The position numbers and the translations under genes were made by a program. This document shows, piece after piece, positions 44,194 to 51,378 of a stretch of 64,000 bases of DNA. The notes beneath the pieces were generated by a model. The model was given only the letters and a program-made list of their open reading frames with translations. It was not told where the DNA came from and searched no databases. Each line of letters opens with the position of its first letter. The first letter of the stretch is position 1. Origin of the DNA: Oscillospiraceae bacterium (GTDB lineage: Bacteria; Bacillota; Clostridia; Oscillospirales; Acutalibacteraceae); assembly GCA_015066385.1 (NCBI GenBank), contig SVOJ01000006.1:1-64000 (forward strand), in the 5' to 3' direction.

Positions 44194-44928
44194 ATGTCGG
44201 AGTCAAAAAAATTCACATCGGTTACGGTGTTTATCCTTGCACATAAGGAAACGAATCTTCTGCAACAGACAGTCAGAGAAGTTCTGATGCATGTTGAAGC
44301 GGATGACCTGGAAAAGATTATTATTGTTCTGAAATCAGACGATTGTCCGGCTTATTATGAAGCAAACAAAGATATTGATATATTCAAATCACAAAAGGTA
44401 GAAACATATATTCAGAAGTCACCCACATTGGAATTGTGCATCGCCGAATTGCCGCCGTTGGTTGAAAGTTCACATTTTGTAATCATGACTGCAGATATGG
44501 AAATGTATCCGAAAAGTGTTGCGGATATGGTTGCAACGGCAAAATGCAACCCCGACAAAATAATCTGCGCTACAAAATGGTTAAAGGATTCCGTAGTTGA
44601 AGGATACGGCTTTTTCCACAGGCTCGGCAGCAGGGCTCTGAATTTGTTTATCAGCATTCTTTTCAATAAAAACATAAAGGATCCCGTTACATTTTTCCAG
44701 ATTTATCCTACGGATATTTATAAAAAAATGAATTTTGAATATTCCCGCAAAACTGTTTTTGAATATACGGTCAGACCCCTGAAAGCAGGTGTGGGATATA
44801 TTGAAATTCCTACGGTATACAAAAAACGGACGGAAGGATATTCCAACTTCAATCTCGCCGTTCTGATCAACGGTGCACTCCGGTACATGACAACGGCTGT
44901 GAGAGTGCGATTCAAAAAAATGAGTTGA
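44194..44928 (+). CDS. Glycosyltransferase family 2 protein
   Basis: A ~244-residue GT-A-fold transferase. SVTVFILAHKETNLLQQTV is the nucleotide-sugar-binding start, FVIMTADMEMYPKSV holds the metal-binding acidic motif, and the C-terminus (VRPLKAGVGYIEIPTVYKKRTEGYS) is typical of DPM1/GtrB-like polyprenol-sugar transferases. No clear transmembrane helices. The start is uncertain: ATG at 44194 with GGATGG upstream is preferred because the domain begins soon after; ATGs at 44155, 44161 and 44185 are alternatives. It diverges from the B12-radical SAM gene. Confidence 0.85.
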   Translation: MSESKKFTSVTVFILAHKETNLLQQTVREVLMHVEADDLEKIIIVLKSDDCPAYYEANKDIDIFKSQKVETYIQKSPTLELCIAELPPLVESSHFVIMTADMEMYPKSVADMVATAKCNPDKIICATKWLKDSVVEGYGFFHRLGSRALNLFISILFNKNIKDPVTFFQIYPTDIYKKMNFEYSRKTVFEYTVRPLKAGVGYIEIPTVYKKRTEGYSNFNLAVLINGALRYMTTAVRVRFKKMS

Positions 44929-44947
44929 ATATACACACATTCTTGCT

Positions 44948-44985
44948 AAAAAAGGATTGCTCTCAAAAGAGTACAATCCTTTTTT
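44948..44985 (+). terminator. Terminator after the glycosyltransferase
   Basis: AAAAAAGGATTG pairs with CAATCCTTTTTT; T run on the plus strand. Confidence 0.88.
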
Positions 44986-44994
44986 AAATTTTGA

Positions 44995-45023
44995 TTTACA
45001 TTTTTAATAACATATGGTATAAT
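44995..45023 (+). promoter_or_regulatory. Promoter of the TIM-barrel/yqeG/vanW operon
   Basis: TTTACA (44995-45000), 17 bases, TATAAT (45018-45023) with a TG one base upstream of the -10 (extended -10). Confidence 0.8.
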
Positions 45024-45086
45024 TTTTAATTAGAGTTTGTACTACACAAAAAAGGAATTTTTGTTTTTTTGAGGAGAAGCTGAAAA

Positions 45087-45782
45087 ATGAAACATGAGCC
45101 GGAACTGACCGTCATGCTCACCTACGATGATCGAACCGTCCGTGATGCGGCACAGGTGTTTGAGCAGTGCAAAGACACAAAGGCAACATACTGGGGCTTC
45201 AAAGAGGAAGGATTGCCCGTTGAGCAGATGAAAGCCCTGTTTGCCCACATGAAGGAATGCGGCAAAAAAACCGTTCTGGAAGTGGTTGCCTACACCGAAC
45301 AAGAATGCATGGCAGGCGCACGCCTTGCTGCGGACTGCGGATGCGATATTCTGATGGGAACCGTGTTTTTTGATTCTGTCAATGCTTTCTGCCATGAACA
45401 CGACATCAGATACATGCCCTTTGTGGGGCATGTGCATGAACGTCCGAGCGTATTGGACGGCGACATTGATGAAATTCTTAAAGAAGCAAAGCTGTGTATC
45501 GAAAAGGGTGCATACGGTGTGGATCTTCTTGTTTATCGCTATACGGGTGACCGCAAACAACTTCTTCGCGCCTTTGCCGAACAGATCGATGCCCCCGTCT
45601 GCATTGCGGGCAGTGTCAATGATTATGAACGCATTGACGAAATTCTGCATGCAGGACTTGATTCCTTCACCGTCGGCAGTGCATTTTTTGATCATAATTT
45701 TGAGGGCTCGTTTGCCGAACAGATCGACAAAGTCTGTGAACATATTCACGAAGTCTCCGCCAAGGAGGAGCAACCGGTATGA
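45087..45782 (+). CDS. Phosphate-binding TIM-barrel protein of unknown function
   Basis: A 231-residue cytoplasmic protein predicted to be a beta/alpha barrel with alternating strand-helix units: LTVMLTYDD, KTVLEVVAYT, GCDILMGTVFFD, IRYMPFVGHVH, AYGVDLLVYRYTG, PVCIAGSVNDYERI and LDSFTVGSAFFD. The last two resemble the phosphate-binding ends of ribulose-phosphate-binding barrels such as ManNAc-6-P epimerases. The exact reaction is not known. It overlaps yqeG by 4 bases. GAGGAGAAG precedes the ATG. Confidence 0.65.
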   Translation: MKHEPELTVMLTYDDRTVRDAAQVFEQCKDTKATYWGFKEEGLPVEQMKALFAHMKECGKKTVLEVVAYTEQECMAGARLAADCGCDILMGTVFFDSVNAFCHEHDIRYMPFVGHVHERPSVLDGDIDEILKEAKLCIEKGAYGVDLLVYRYTGDRKQLLRAFAEQIDAPVCIAGSVNDYERIDEILHAGLDSFTVGSAFFDHNFEGSFAEQIDKVCEHIHEVSAKEEQPV

Positions 45783-46312
45783 TGCATCTGCTTTTCCCTT
45801 ACGCTTACGTTGACAGTGTGTTTGCAATTGACTATGGGAAATTGCAGAACAAAGGCATCAAAGCGATTATTTTTGATATCGACAACACATTAGCCCACCA
45901 CGGCAAGGATTCAACACCCGAGGTCGATGCGTTTCTGCTTCGCCTGCAGAAAATGGGGCTGAAGCTGTTTCTGCTGTCGGACAACGACACCGAACGCATT
46001 GATCGTTTTTTGCAGCATGTCGGGCACATTCCCTACATTCCCGAAGCGGGCAAACCCGCACCCGATGCGTTTTTAAAAGCGGTTGAATTGCTCGGCGTTG
46101 AAAAGAACGAAGTTGTTGTCATCGGCGATCAGATCTTTATGGATATTCTCGGTGCAAACCGTGCCGGGTTGCCGTGTATTCTTGTTAAATTCATGCGTTA
46201 TCCCGAGGAAACAAACTTCGGAAAACGCCGTGCGGCAGAAGACAAGATTCTCAGTGTTTATAACAAGAGCAAAAAATACAAGGATCGTCTCGGCGATATT
46301 TTGATTGATTGA
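45779..46312 (+). CDS. yqeG: YqeG-family HAD phosphatase
   Basis: A 177-residue HAD-superfamily IIIA phosphatase. FDIDNTLAHHGK is the nucleophile motif, LKLFLLSDND motif II, KPAPDAF holds the lysine, and VVIGDQIFMDILGANRAG is the final acidic motif. The family acts on phosphorylated small molecules such as phosphatidylglycerophosphate-like substrates. Start ATG at 45779 (a second ATG follows at 45782) has AGGAGGAG inside the upstream gene, indicating coupling. Confidence 0.92.
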   Translation: MMHLLFPYAYVDSVFAIDYGKLQNKGIKAIIFDIDNTLAHHGKDSTPEVDAFLLRLQKMGLKLFLLSDNDTERIDRFLQHVGHIPYIPEAGKPAPDAFLKAVELLGVEKNEVVVIGDQIFMDILGANRAGLPCILVKFMRYPEETNFGKRRAAEDKILSVYNKSKKYKDRLGDILID

Positions 46313-46324
46313 GGTTGTTAAAAA

Positions 46325-47149
46325 ATGTTTGGTAATAAATTATTTTGTGAATTGAGCCCTACAGCGTATGCCATTTCCGTCAAAAAGGAAATTTACAAGC
46401 GGCAACTGACCGATAAGATGAGCGGTGAAAAGTTTGCAAAAACCAAAACGCAGGAAAAACTCCCCTTTGTGGTTGCAACGCATTGTTCAAACATGATCAA
46501 ACGTGCACCCGGTGTGGACCTGACTTTGCAATTCAACAAAGCCGAAAACATCCGCCTTGCGTGTGCAGGCATCAACGGCATTGTGGTCAACCCCGGCGAA
46601 ACATTTTCATTCTGGCAGCTGGTCGGCAATCCCTCCAAAAAGAACGGTTTCAAGGACGGCAGAGTCATTCATCAGAATAAAATCATTGCGGGCACGGGCG
46701 GCGGTCTTTGCAATTTAAGCAACACCGTACATCTGCTCATTCTCGAAAGCCCTATGACCGTGACGGAATTTCACACCCATTCCGATGCACTTGCCCCCGA
46801 CCCCGGCAAGAGAGTTCCCCTGAGTGCAGGCACATCCGTCAGTTACAACAATGTTGATTTTCGTTTCAAGAACAATACCGACCAGGCCATTCAGCTTCTG
46901 ATGTGGTGTGACGGCGAAGAACTCAAAGCAGAACTGCGCAGTGAACGAGCCTTCGACCGGTGTTATGAAATTGTGGAAGAAGACCACCATTTTGCAAAAG
47001 AGGGGGAAAAGTTTTTCCGCGTTTCCAAGATTTTCCGTGCCGTCAAGAATCGGGAAACAGGCGAAGAAGTCGGCAAGGAACTCATCTGGGACAATCATTC
47101 CGAGGTCATGTTTGACTATGACCTGATCCCTACCGATCAGATCCGATAA
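46325..47149 (+). CDS. vanW: VanW-family protein
   Basis: A 274-residue protein containing the VanW domain: GVDLTLQFNKAENIRLAC, NPGETFSFWQLVGNPSKKNGF (in part), AGTGGGLCNLSNTVHLLIL and SYNNVDFRFKNNT. VanW was named from vancomycin-resistance clusters, but its activity is unknown and it is common outside them. No signal peptide is visible and no van genes are next to it. It is the last gene of the TIM-barrel/yqeG unit. GAGG precedes the ATG. Confidence 0.9.
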   Translation: MFGNKLFCELSPTAYAISVKKEIYKRQLTDKMSGEKFAKTKTQEKLPFVVATHCSNMIKRAPGVDLTLQFNKAENIRLACAGINGIVVNPGETFSFWQLVGNPSKKNGFKDGRVIHQNKIIAGTGGGLCNLSNTVHLLILESPMTVTEFHTHSDALAPDPGKRVPLSAGTSVSYNNVDFRFKNNTDQAIQLLMWCDGEELKAELRSERAFDRCYEIVEEDHHFAKEGEKFFRVSKIFRAVKNRETGEEVGKELIWDNHSEVMFDYDLIPTDQIR

Positions 47150-47171
47150 ATTTTACATACCAAAAAAACAG

Positions 47172-47197
47172 GGGACTGCACTTGCAGTCCCTTTTGT
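47172..47197. terminator. Bidirectional terminator between vanW and GH5
   Basis: GGGACTGCA and TGCAGTCCC form a perfect 9-bp stem with a 2-base gap; T runs on plus (TTTTGTTG) and minus strands serve both converging genes. Confidence 0.82.
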
Positions 47198-47211
47198 TGT
47201 GCTGTTTTTAT

Positions 47212-48477
47212 TTATCCGATGTGATCTGCAACATTCTTTTCGTAATGGCCCGTATTCACATAGCCGTTTTGTGTCTGCATGCATTCGCCGAGTTTGCGGG
47301 CGATTTCGTCATAAGAATCGGTTTTCAGTTTTGCACGTTCAAAGCCGTCGCGACTGCCGTAAAGACACCAATCCGATTCCCACATGCCGTGGCCTGCGGC
47401 TTTGTAGGTCCACAGCATCCAGCTGTAATTGAAGCGTTTCATGGACTTGAAACAGCCTTCCCATGTAGTTTTCTGATGCGGATAAAATTCACCCATCAGC
47501 ATCGGCACATTGGGATGCAGAATCTTCTGCAAAAACAGGAACAGGGCAAAAATGAAGTCGGAATTGTTGTAAAAATGCACCTGATAAACCACATTATTCC
47601 AACCCTTGAACCATGTCGGCGGCAAAGCAAAGCCCGTCCAGATGCACTCCATGGTGATGATGTGATCGGCATCTGCTGCACGCACGGCATCGTAAAGGAT
47701 GGTATAAATATATTCGTTGTTGATTCTTCTGTCAATTTCCGTTGCTTCCACGTCGCACATCGGCTCGTTGAGCAGATCATACATAGCAACCGCAGGATTG
47801 CCCTTGAAGCGTTCGGCAATCGCCGTCCAGAGTTCCACCGTCAGCGAACGGTAAAATTCGCCTTCTTCGGTCTGCTCATAAAGACCGCAGGAACCGCCCT
47901 TGCCGTTATGCGGTGCATCACTCTGAAAACCGGGTGCACCGTGCATATCAAGAATGACATAAAGTCCTCTTTCGGCACATTCGGCAACGACCCAATCCAG
48001 ACGTGAGAAGTCCCATTCGCCGTTTTCGTCAAGAATCTTTGTTCCGTTGTCATCATAATAGAAGTTGCGGTACCAGAACGGAACACGGATACAATTGAAG
48101 CCCATTTCCGCAATCAGGTCAAGATCGTATTCGGTGAACCAGTTGTCCATATACGTATCCATCAGCGCATAGGCTTCTTCCAATCCGAAACGGTCAATGA
48201 GGGTTTCGAGCGAATCGTAATGATCGGTGGTTTCCTCATAGGGAGAAAGCCAGTCTTCCCAGATCATCCAGGAGCCGATGTTGACCCCTTTGAGGATCAC
48301 TTGTTCGCCTTTTTGGTTGACGATTTTTGTGCCCTTGGTGGTCAGAAAATCATCCTGCGTAAAAGCGGATGTTGTTTCTGCCTGCACCGCTTCAGCCGCC
48401 ATGACAAAAACGGCAAACGGAATTGCCATCACAAGGCAAAGAAACACGCAAAGAATTTTTCTGCATGCCTTTTTCAT
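47212..48477 (-). CDS. Secreted glycoside hydrolase family 5 (cellulase-like)
   Basis: A 421-residue exported endoglucanase-like enzyme. Signal peptide at residues 1-~30. The TIM barrel shows VILKGVNIGSWMIWEDW, MGFNCIRVPFWYRN, LYVILDMHGAPGFQ, the acid/base DLLNEPM and the nucleophile in PMLMGEFYPH. No carbohydrate-binding or dockerin module is attached. ATG at 48477 follows GAGGAG; the TTG two codons earlier overlaps it. Upstream (17 bases) lies an acidic lipoprotein gene on the same strand. Confidence 0.92.
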   Translation of the reverse strand: MKKACRKILCVFLCLVMAIPFAVFVMAAEAVQAETTSAFTQDDFLTTKGTKIVNQKGEQVILKGVNIGSWMIWEDWLSPYEETTDHYDSLETLIDRFGLEEAYALMDTYMDNWFTEYDLDLIAEMGFNCIRVPFWYRNFYYDDNGTKILDENGEWDFSRLDWVVAECAERGLYVILDMHGAPGFQSDAPHNGKGGSCGLYEQTEEGEFYRSLTVELWTAIAERFKGNPAVAMYDLLNEPMCDVEATEIDRRINNEYIYTILYDAVRAADADHIITMECIWTGFALPPTWFKGWNNVVYQVHFYNNSDFIFALFLFLQKILHPNVPMLMGEFYPHQKTTWEGCFKSMKRFNYSWMLWTYKAAGHGMWESDWCLYGSRDGFERAKLKTDSYDEIARKLGECMQTQNGYVNTGHYEKNVADHIG

Positions 48478-48494
48478 AATCAATCTCCTCGCAT

Positions 48495-48908
48495 TTAATC
48501 GTTATTGTCATTGAGCGCACTGTTGACCTTGTCTGCCGCACCTGCAAGGGCTTCCTCCACCACATCGGCGGCACCGCCGAGGGCTTCACCGACTACGTCT
48601 TCCACACCGCCGAGAATGGTATCAAGGAACGAAGAACCCGTGCCGGTATATTTTTCCTGCACATCCTCTGCATCGGCTTCGGTGTTGTCGGCTTCGGTAT
48701 CCGCTTCGTCAGCCGCCGTTGTGTCGGCATCTTCATCGTTTTTATCATTCTTCTCATCTGTTGCGTCTTCTTCATTCATTTCATCAACAACGCTGCCGCT
48801 ATCGGGGTCATCCACGCTCACTTCGTTTCTGTTGCCGCAGGAAGCAAACACGGTGATCATGATGATTGCAAGAAAAAAGCAACCTAAAATAGCAAGAAAA
48901 TTTTTCAT
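48495..48908 (-). CDS. Acidic low-complexity lipoprotein
   Basis: A 137-residue exported protein with an N-terminal hydrophobic stretch and a lipobox-like FASCG (Cys at about residue 24). The mature part is dominated by Asp, Glu, Asn and Thr (residues ~30-85), then SSFLDTILGGVEDVVGEALG and a related Ala/Val repeat, a probable amphipathic helix. No domain is recognised. It directly precedes the GH5 gene on the same strand, so the two may be coexpressed. Confidence 0.7.
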   Translation of the reverse strand: MKNFLAILGCFFLAIIMITVFASCGNRNEVSVDDPDSGSVVDEMNEEDATDEKNDKNDEDADTTAADEADTEADNTEADAEDVQEKYTGTGSSFLDTILGGVEDVVGEALGGAADVVEEALAGAADKVNSALNDNND

Positions 48909-48971
48909 TCAGAAAACCTCACAGTTATAATTCTTCTTTTACTGTATCATAATAATTTCAAAAAAGCAAGT

Positions 48972-50045
48972 TTATAAATCAAATCTGCCTGCAAAATCCG
49001 CACTTGCACACTCTGTCAGCGGCAAACGGACGGACTTCCCCTCTGCGGCGGATTTGTAAACGGCAAGCACGGTTTCAAGTGCATCCCTGCCTGCTTTGGC
49101 GGTAACATACGGCTGTCTGCCCTCCCGCACGGCGGCGGCAAAATCCTTGAACAGGCTTGTGTGCCCGTTGCCGTAGACATTGTCGGTTTTTTCAATCAGC
49201 CCGCTGAGATCCGATTCCGCATGCGGCATCTGCCAGACCTCGACGGTGTTTGCAGACGTGCCGCCGAGTTTGATCATGCCCGTATCGCCGAACACGGAAA
49301 GATGTTCTTCAAGGTCGATATCCGTGCAATTGACCGTACCTTCGAGTGTGGCAACCGCACCGTTGGCAAACTTGAGCACCGCCACACCGACGTCTTCCGC
49401 TTCAATATACGGATGCTGTCTGCGTTCCGTAAACCCGAACACTTCGACCAACTCACCGCCGAGCATCCATCGAAGAAGGTCGATGCCGTGAATACACTGA
49501 TTCATCAGCGTGCCGCCGTCGGAAGCCCATTTACCGCGCCAGTCAGCCTGATCATAATAGCTCTTGCCGCGGCTCCAGCGAACGGTGATCGCACCGTGGG
49601 AAATCTGTCCCAGCCAACCCGCATCAATGGCTTTTCGCATTTCCTGCACGGCAATGTTGAAACGGTTCTGATGACAGACACCCACCGTGACATTGTGCTT
49701 TTCAGCCGCCGCGATGATTTTCTCGGCATCCTGCACGGACATGGCGATGGGTTTTTCAATAAGGGTATGTACACCGCTCGCAATGCAATCGAGTGCCGCC
49801 GCCGCGTGCAGACCGCTGGGAAGGGCAATGCTGACCATGTCGGGCTTTTCTGTATGTAATAAGGTATTCCAATCCGTATAACGGGGCAAATTGCCGAATT
49901 CTTCAGCCAATGAAGCACGCGCAAGCATATCGTCAATGTTTTCAAAAGAACAATCGCAAAATGCAATGATTTCAAGTCCGTTTGCCCTTGCGGCTTTCAG
50001 ATGATGCGGCGAAACACGGCCGCAACCGATGAGAGCGTATTTCAT
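48972..50045 (-). CDS. Gfo/Idh/MocA-family oxidoreductase
   Basis: A 357-residue NAD(P)-dependent sugar or polyol dehydrogenase. The Rossmann start is ALIGCGRVSPHHLKAARANG, the catalytic-lysine motif is LIEKPIAMSV, and GIDLLRWMLGGELVEVFGF with RRQHPYIEAEDVGVAVLKF belongs to the C-terminal substrate domain. The substrate is unknown; proteins of this type act on UDP-sugars, inositols or glucose-like compounds. ATG at 50045 has GAGGGA upstream. It is monocistronic or the first gene of a leftward unit before the lipoprotein/GH5 genes. Confidence 0.92.
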   Translation of the reverse strand: MKYALIGCGRVSPHHLKAARANGLEIIAFCDCSFENIDDMLARASLAEEFGNLPRYTDWNTLLHTEKPDMVSIALPSGLHAAAALDCIASGVHTLIEKPIAMSVQDAEKIIAAAEKHNVTVGVCHQNRFNIAVQEMRKAIDAGWLGQISHGAITVRWSRGKSYYDQADWRGKWASDGGTLMNQCIHGIDLLRWMLGGELVEVFGFTERRQHPYIEAEDVGVAVLKFANGAVATLEGTVNCTDIDLEEHLSVFGDTGMIKLGGTSANTVEVWQMPHAESDLSGLIEKTDNVYGNGHTSLFKDFAAAVREGRQPYVTAKAGRDALETVLAVYKSAAEGKSVRLPLTECASADFAGRFDL

Positions 50046-50149
50046 GAATTTCCCTCGCCTTCTTTTTTTGTTTATTTCTTATTTTATTGTAACATACTGA
50101 AAAGGGAAAAGCAAGATAATAAAAATACGCGATTGCGTGAAATAAAAAT

Positions 50150-50164
50150 AAATTACGGTTTATC
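50150..50164 (+). repeat. Solitary AAATTACGGTTTATC repeat end
   Basis: Fifteen bases matching the left end of the large repeat element at 53607, without a visible partner. It lies in the 367-base gap before hsp20. Confidence 0.6.
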
Positions 50165-50200
50165 TGTTTGCAACCACTCTGCGTATTACGAAAAAAAATA

Positions 50201-50227
50201 TTAGCACTCTAACACTGAGAGTGCTAA
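50201..50227 (+). promoter_or_regulatory. CIRCE element (HrcA operator) upstream of hsp20
   Basis: A perfect CIRCE: TTAGCACTC (50201-50209), 9 bases, GAGTGCTAA (50219-50227). HrcA binds this palindrome and represses heat-shock genes. It lies ~190 bases before the hsp20 start; a precise promoter was not resolved. Confidence 0.95.
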
Positions 50228-50412
50228 TATTTACAGTTTGGCAACAAAACGGTCATTTATTTGTAACAATATTGCGTTATATTACAATTGCCGAAGGGGA
50301 AAGATACCTAAGGTGATCCAAACAGGAGATGATTCCGATGCACAGACAATCATAGCTTGCATATAGTATACAATATCAAAAACGAAAAACAATCTTATGG
50401 AGGTACTTTATT

Positions 50413-50859
50413 ATGTTAGAAATCAGACCCGCAACCCGCAGAAATCTTTATGCAAATCCGTTTCGTCTTTTTGATGAATTTGACCGTGCCTTTTTCGGCA
50501 ACACATTCGGCAACCTGAACGCAGACACCGCATCCATCCGCACCGACATTACCGAAACCGCAGACGGTTACCTGCTTGAAGCGGAACTGCCCGGCTACGG
50601 CAAAGAGGACATTCAGCTGTCCGTGGACGGTGATATGCTCACCATCACTGCCGAACGCAAGAGCGAAACGGAAGAAAAGGACAGCGAAAACCGTGTTATC
50701 CGCAGTGAACGCAGATACGGAACCTGTTCCCGCCGTTTTGACATTTCGGGCATCAATGCAGAAGACATCGGCGCAAAATACGAAAACGGTATCCTCAGCC
50801 TGACACTTCCAAAAAAGGCAGTGGAAGTACCGCAGGCACGCAGAATTGACATTCAGTGA
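50413..50859 (+). CDS. hsp20: Hsp20/alpha-crystallin small heat-shock protein
   Basis: A 148-residue ATP-independent chaperone. The alpha-crystallin domain spans about residues 38-140, with IRTDITETADGYLLEAELPG, KEDIQLSVDGDMLTITAERK and YENGILSLTLPKKAVE. It binds unfolding proteins under stress. ATG at 50413 follows GGAGG. Regulation by HrcA is inferred from the CIRCE element upstream. A hairpin terminator follows at 50883. Confidence 0.96.
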   Translation: MLEIRPATRRNLYANPFRLFDEFDRAFFGNTFGNLNADTASIRTDITETADGYLLEAELPGYGKEDIQLSVDGDMLTITAERKSETEEKDSENRVIRSERRYGTCSRRFDISGINAEDIGAKYENGILSLTLPKKAVEVPQARRIDIQ

Positions 50860-50882
50860 TTTTCTCCTTCCTCACGGCGGGG

Positions 50883-50913
50883 GCTTTGCAGAAATGCAAA
50901 GCTCCTGCTTTTT
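50883..50913 (+). terminator. Terminator of hsp20
   Basis: GCTTTGCA (50883-50890) and TGCAAAGC (50895-50902) form a hairpin followed by T-rich sequence (50909-50913). Confidence 0.75.
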
Positions 50914-50922
50914 AATTTGTGA

Positions 50923-50951
50923 TTGCAAATTATGTCGAAATGTGTTAGAAT
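50923..50951 (+). promoter_or_regulatory. Promoter of type I toxin mRNA 1
   Basis: TTGCAA (50923-50928), 17 bases, TAGAAT (50946-50951) with an extended -10 TG. It is matched by TTGCAA-N17-TAAAAT at the second locus. Confidence 0.82.
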
Positions 50952-51001
50952 CATTTTCGGATAAGGCAGACCTTAAACGGTAGGCGGTTGCCCTCGCAAT
51001 A

Positions 51002-51035
51002 CGGAGGGTGTTCTTTTCCCTCCGGAAAGGAGGGG
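51002..51035 (+). promoter_or_regulatory. Leader hairpins over the toxin 1 ribosome binding site
   Basis: CGGAGGG (51002-51008) can pair with CCCTCCG (51018-51024). CCCTCC (51018-51023) can instead pair with GGAGGG (51030-51035), which is the Shine-Dalgarno region. The two stems cannot coexist. The same layout is conserved at the second locus. Confidence 0.7.
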
Positions 51036-51041
51036 ATGCAC

Positions 51042-51146
51042 ATGGTAACATACGAAGCACTTTTCATGTTGTTAAGTCTTCTTATATCCTTGTCAACTCT
51101 TGTGTTTTATATGTGCGAACACATATTTAACACAAAAAAGAAATAA
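51042..51146 (+). CDS. Type I toxin, holin-like membrane peptide 1
   Basis: A 34-residue peptide beginning MVTYEALFMLLSLL, with a hydrophobic core to about residue 24 and a lysine tail ending KKK. This is the make-up of putative holin-like type I toxins (Hol-Tox/Fst/TxpA types), which damage the membrane when overexpressed. AGGAGG lies 8 bases upstream of ATG at 51042. An antisense RNA is encoded opposite its 3' end. A near-identical toxin is at 62400-62507. Confidence 0.88.
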   Translation: MVTYEALFMLLSLLISLSTLVFYMCEHIFNTKKK

Positions 51147-51226
51147 CCGCCCCGATCCGCTAAATCAGGCGGTTATTTCTATCGCTTAACATTAGAGGTC
51201 AAACCGTCTATCGGTCTGCCTTGTTC
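51131..51226 (-). ncRNA. Antisense antitoxin RNA of toxin locus 1 (predicted)
   Basis: A leftward RNA of about 96 bases from the promoter at 51233-51261 to a hairpin of GAAATAACCGCC (toxin-stop side) with GGCGGTTATTTC, ending at a T run opposite 51131-51140. Its 3' half is complementary to the toxin mRNA 3' end. Its 5' sequence GGCAGACC is repeated at the 5' end of the toxin mRNA. Direct evidence is by pattern; no expression data. Confidence 0.75.
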
Positions 51227-51232
51227 ACTTAC

Positions 51233-51261
51233 ATTATACCAATCTTTCTTCATTCTGTCAA
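51233..51261 (-). promoter_or_regulatory. Antisense RNA promoter of toxin locus 1
   Basis: Full consensus on the minus strand: TTGACA (51261-51256), 17 bases, TATAAT (51238-51233). It is the strongest-looking promoter in the region, as expected for an antitoxin RNA. Confidence 0.85.
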
Positions 51262-51284
51262 CACCTGTTTTCGGGTGTTTTTTT
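51261..51284 (+). terminator. Terminator of toxin mRNA 1
   Basis: ACACC and GGGTGT form a short stem before seven T residues. A toxin mRNA ending here is about 325 bases long and contains the whole antisense region, so its 5' GGCAGACC could pair with its 3' GGTCTGCC (fold-back). Confidence 0.7.
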
Positions 51285-51317
51285 GTGCCGCCGATCGCAG
51301 TTCGGATCAAAAAAGGA

Positions 51318-51346
51318 TTGACATGCATTGTTTTATCGTATATGCT
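51318..51346 (+). promoter_or_regulatory. Promoter of the EEP-family lipoprotein gene
   Basis: TTGACA (51318-51323), 17 bases, TATGCT (51341-51346), about 33 bases before the start codon. Confidence 0.7.
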
Positions 51347-51378
51347 GAAATCACAAAAACAAAAAAGTGAGGTTCGTT

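Noticed and set aside
46325-47149. Vancomycin resistance locus
   Set aside because: VanW alone is not diagnostic; no vanHAX or vanRS genes are nearby, and the Ddl shows ordinary D-Ala ligase motifs.
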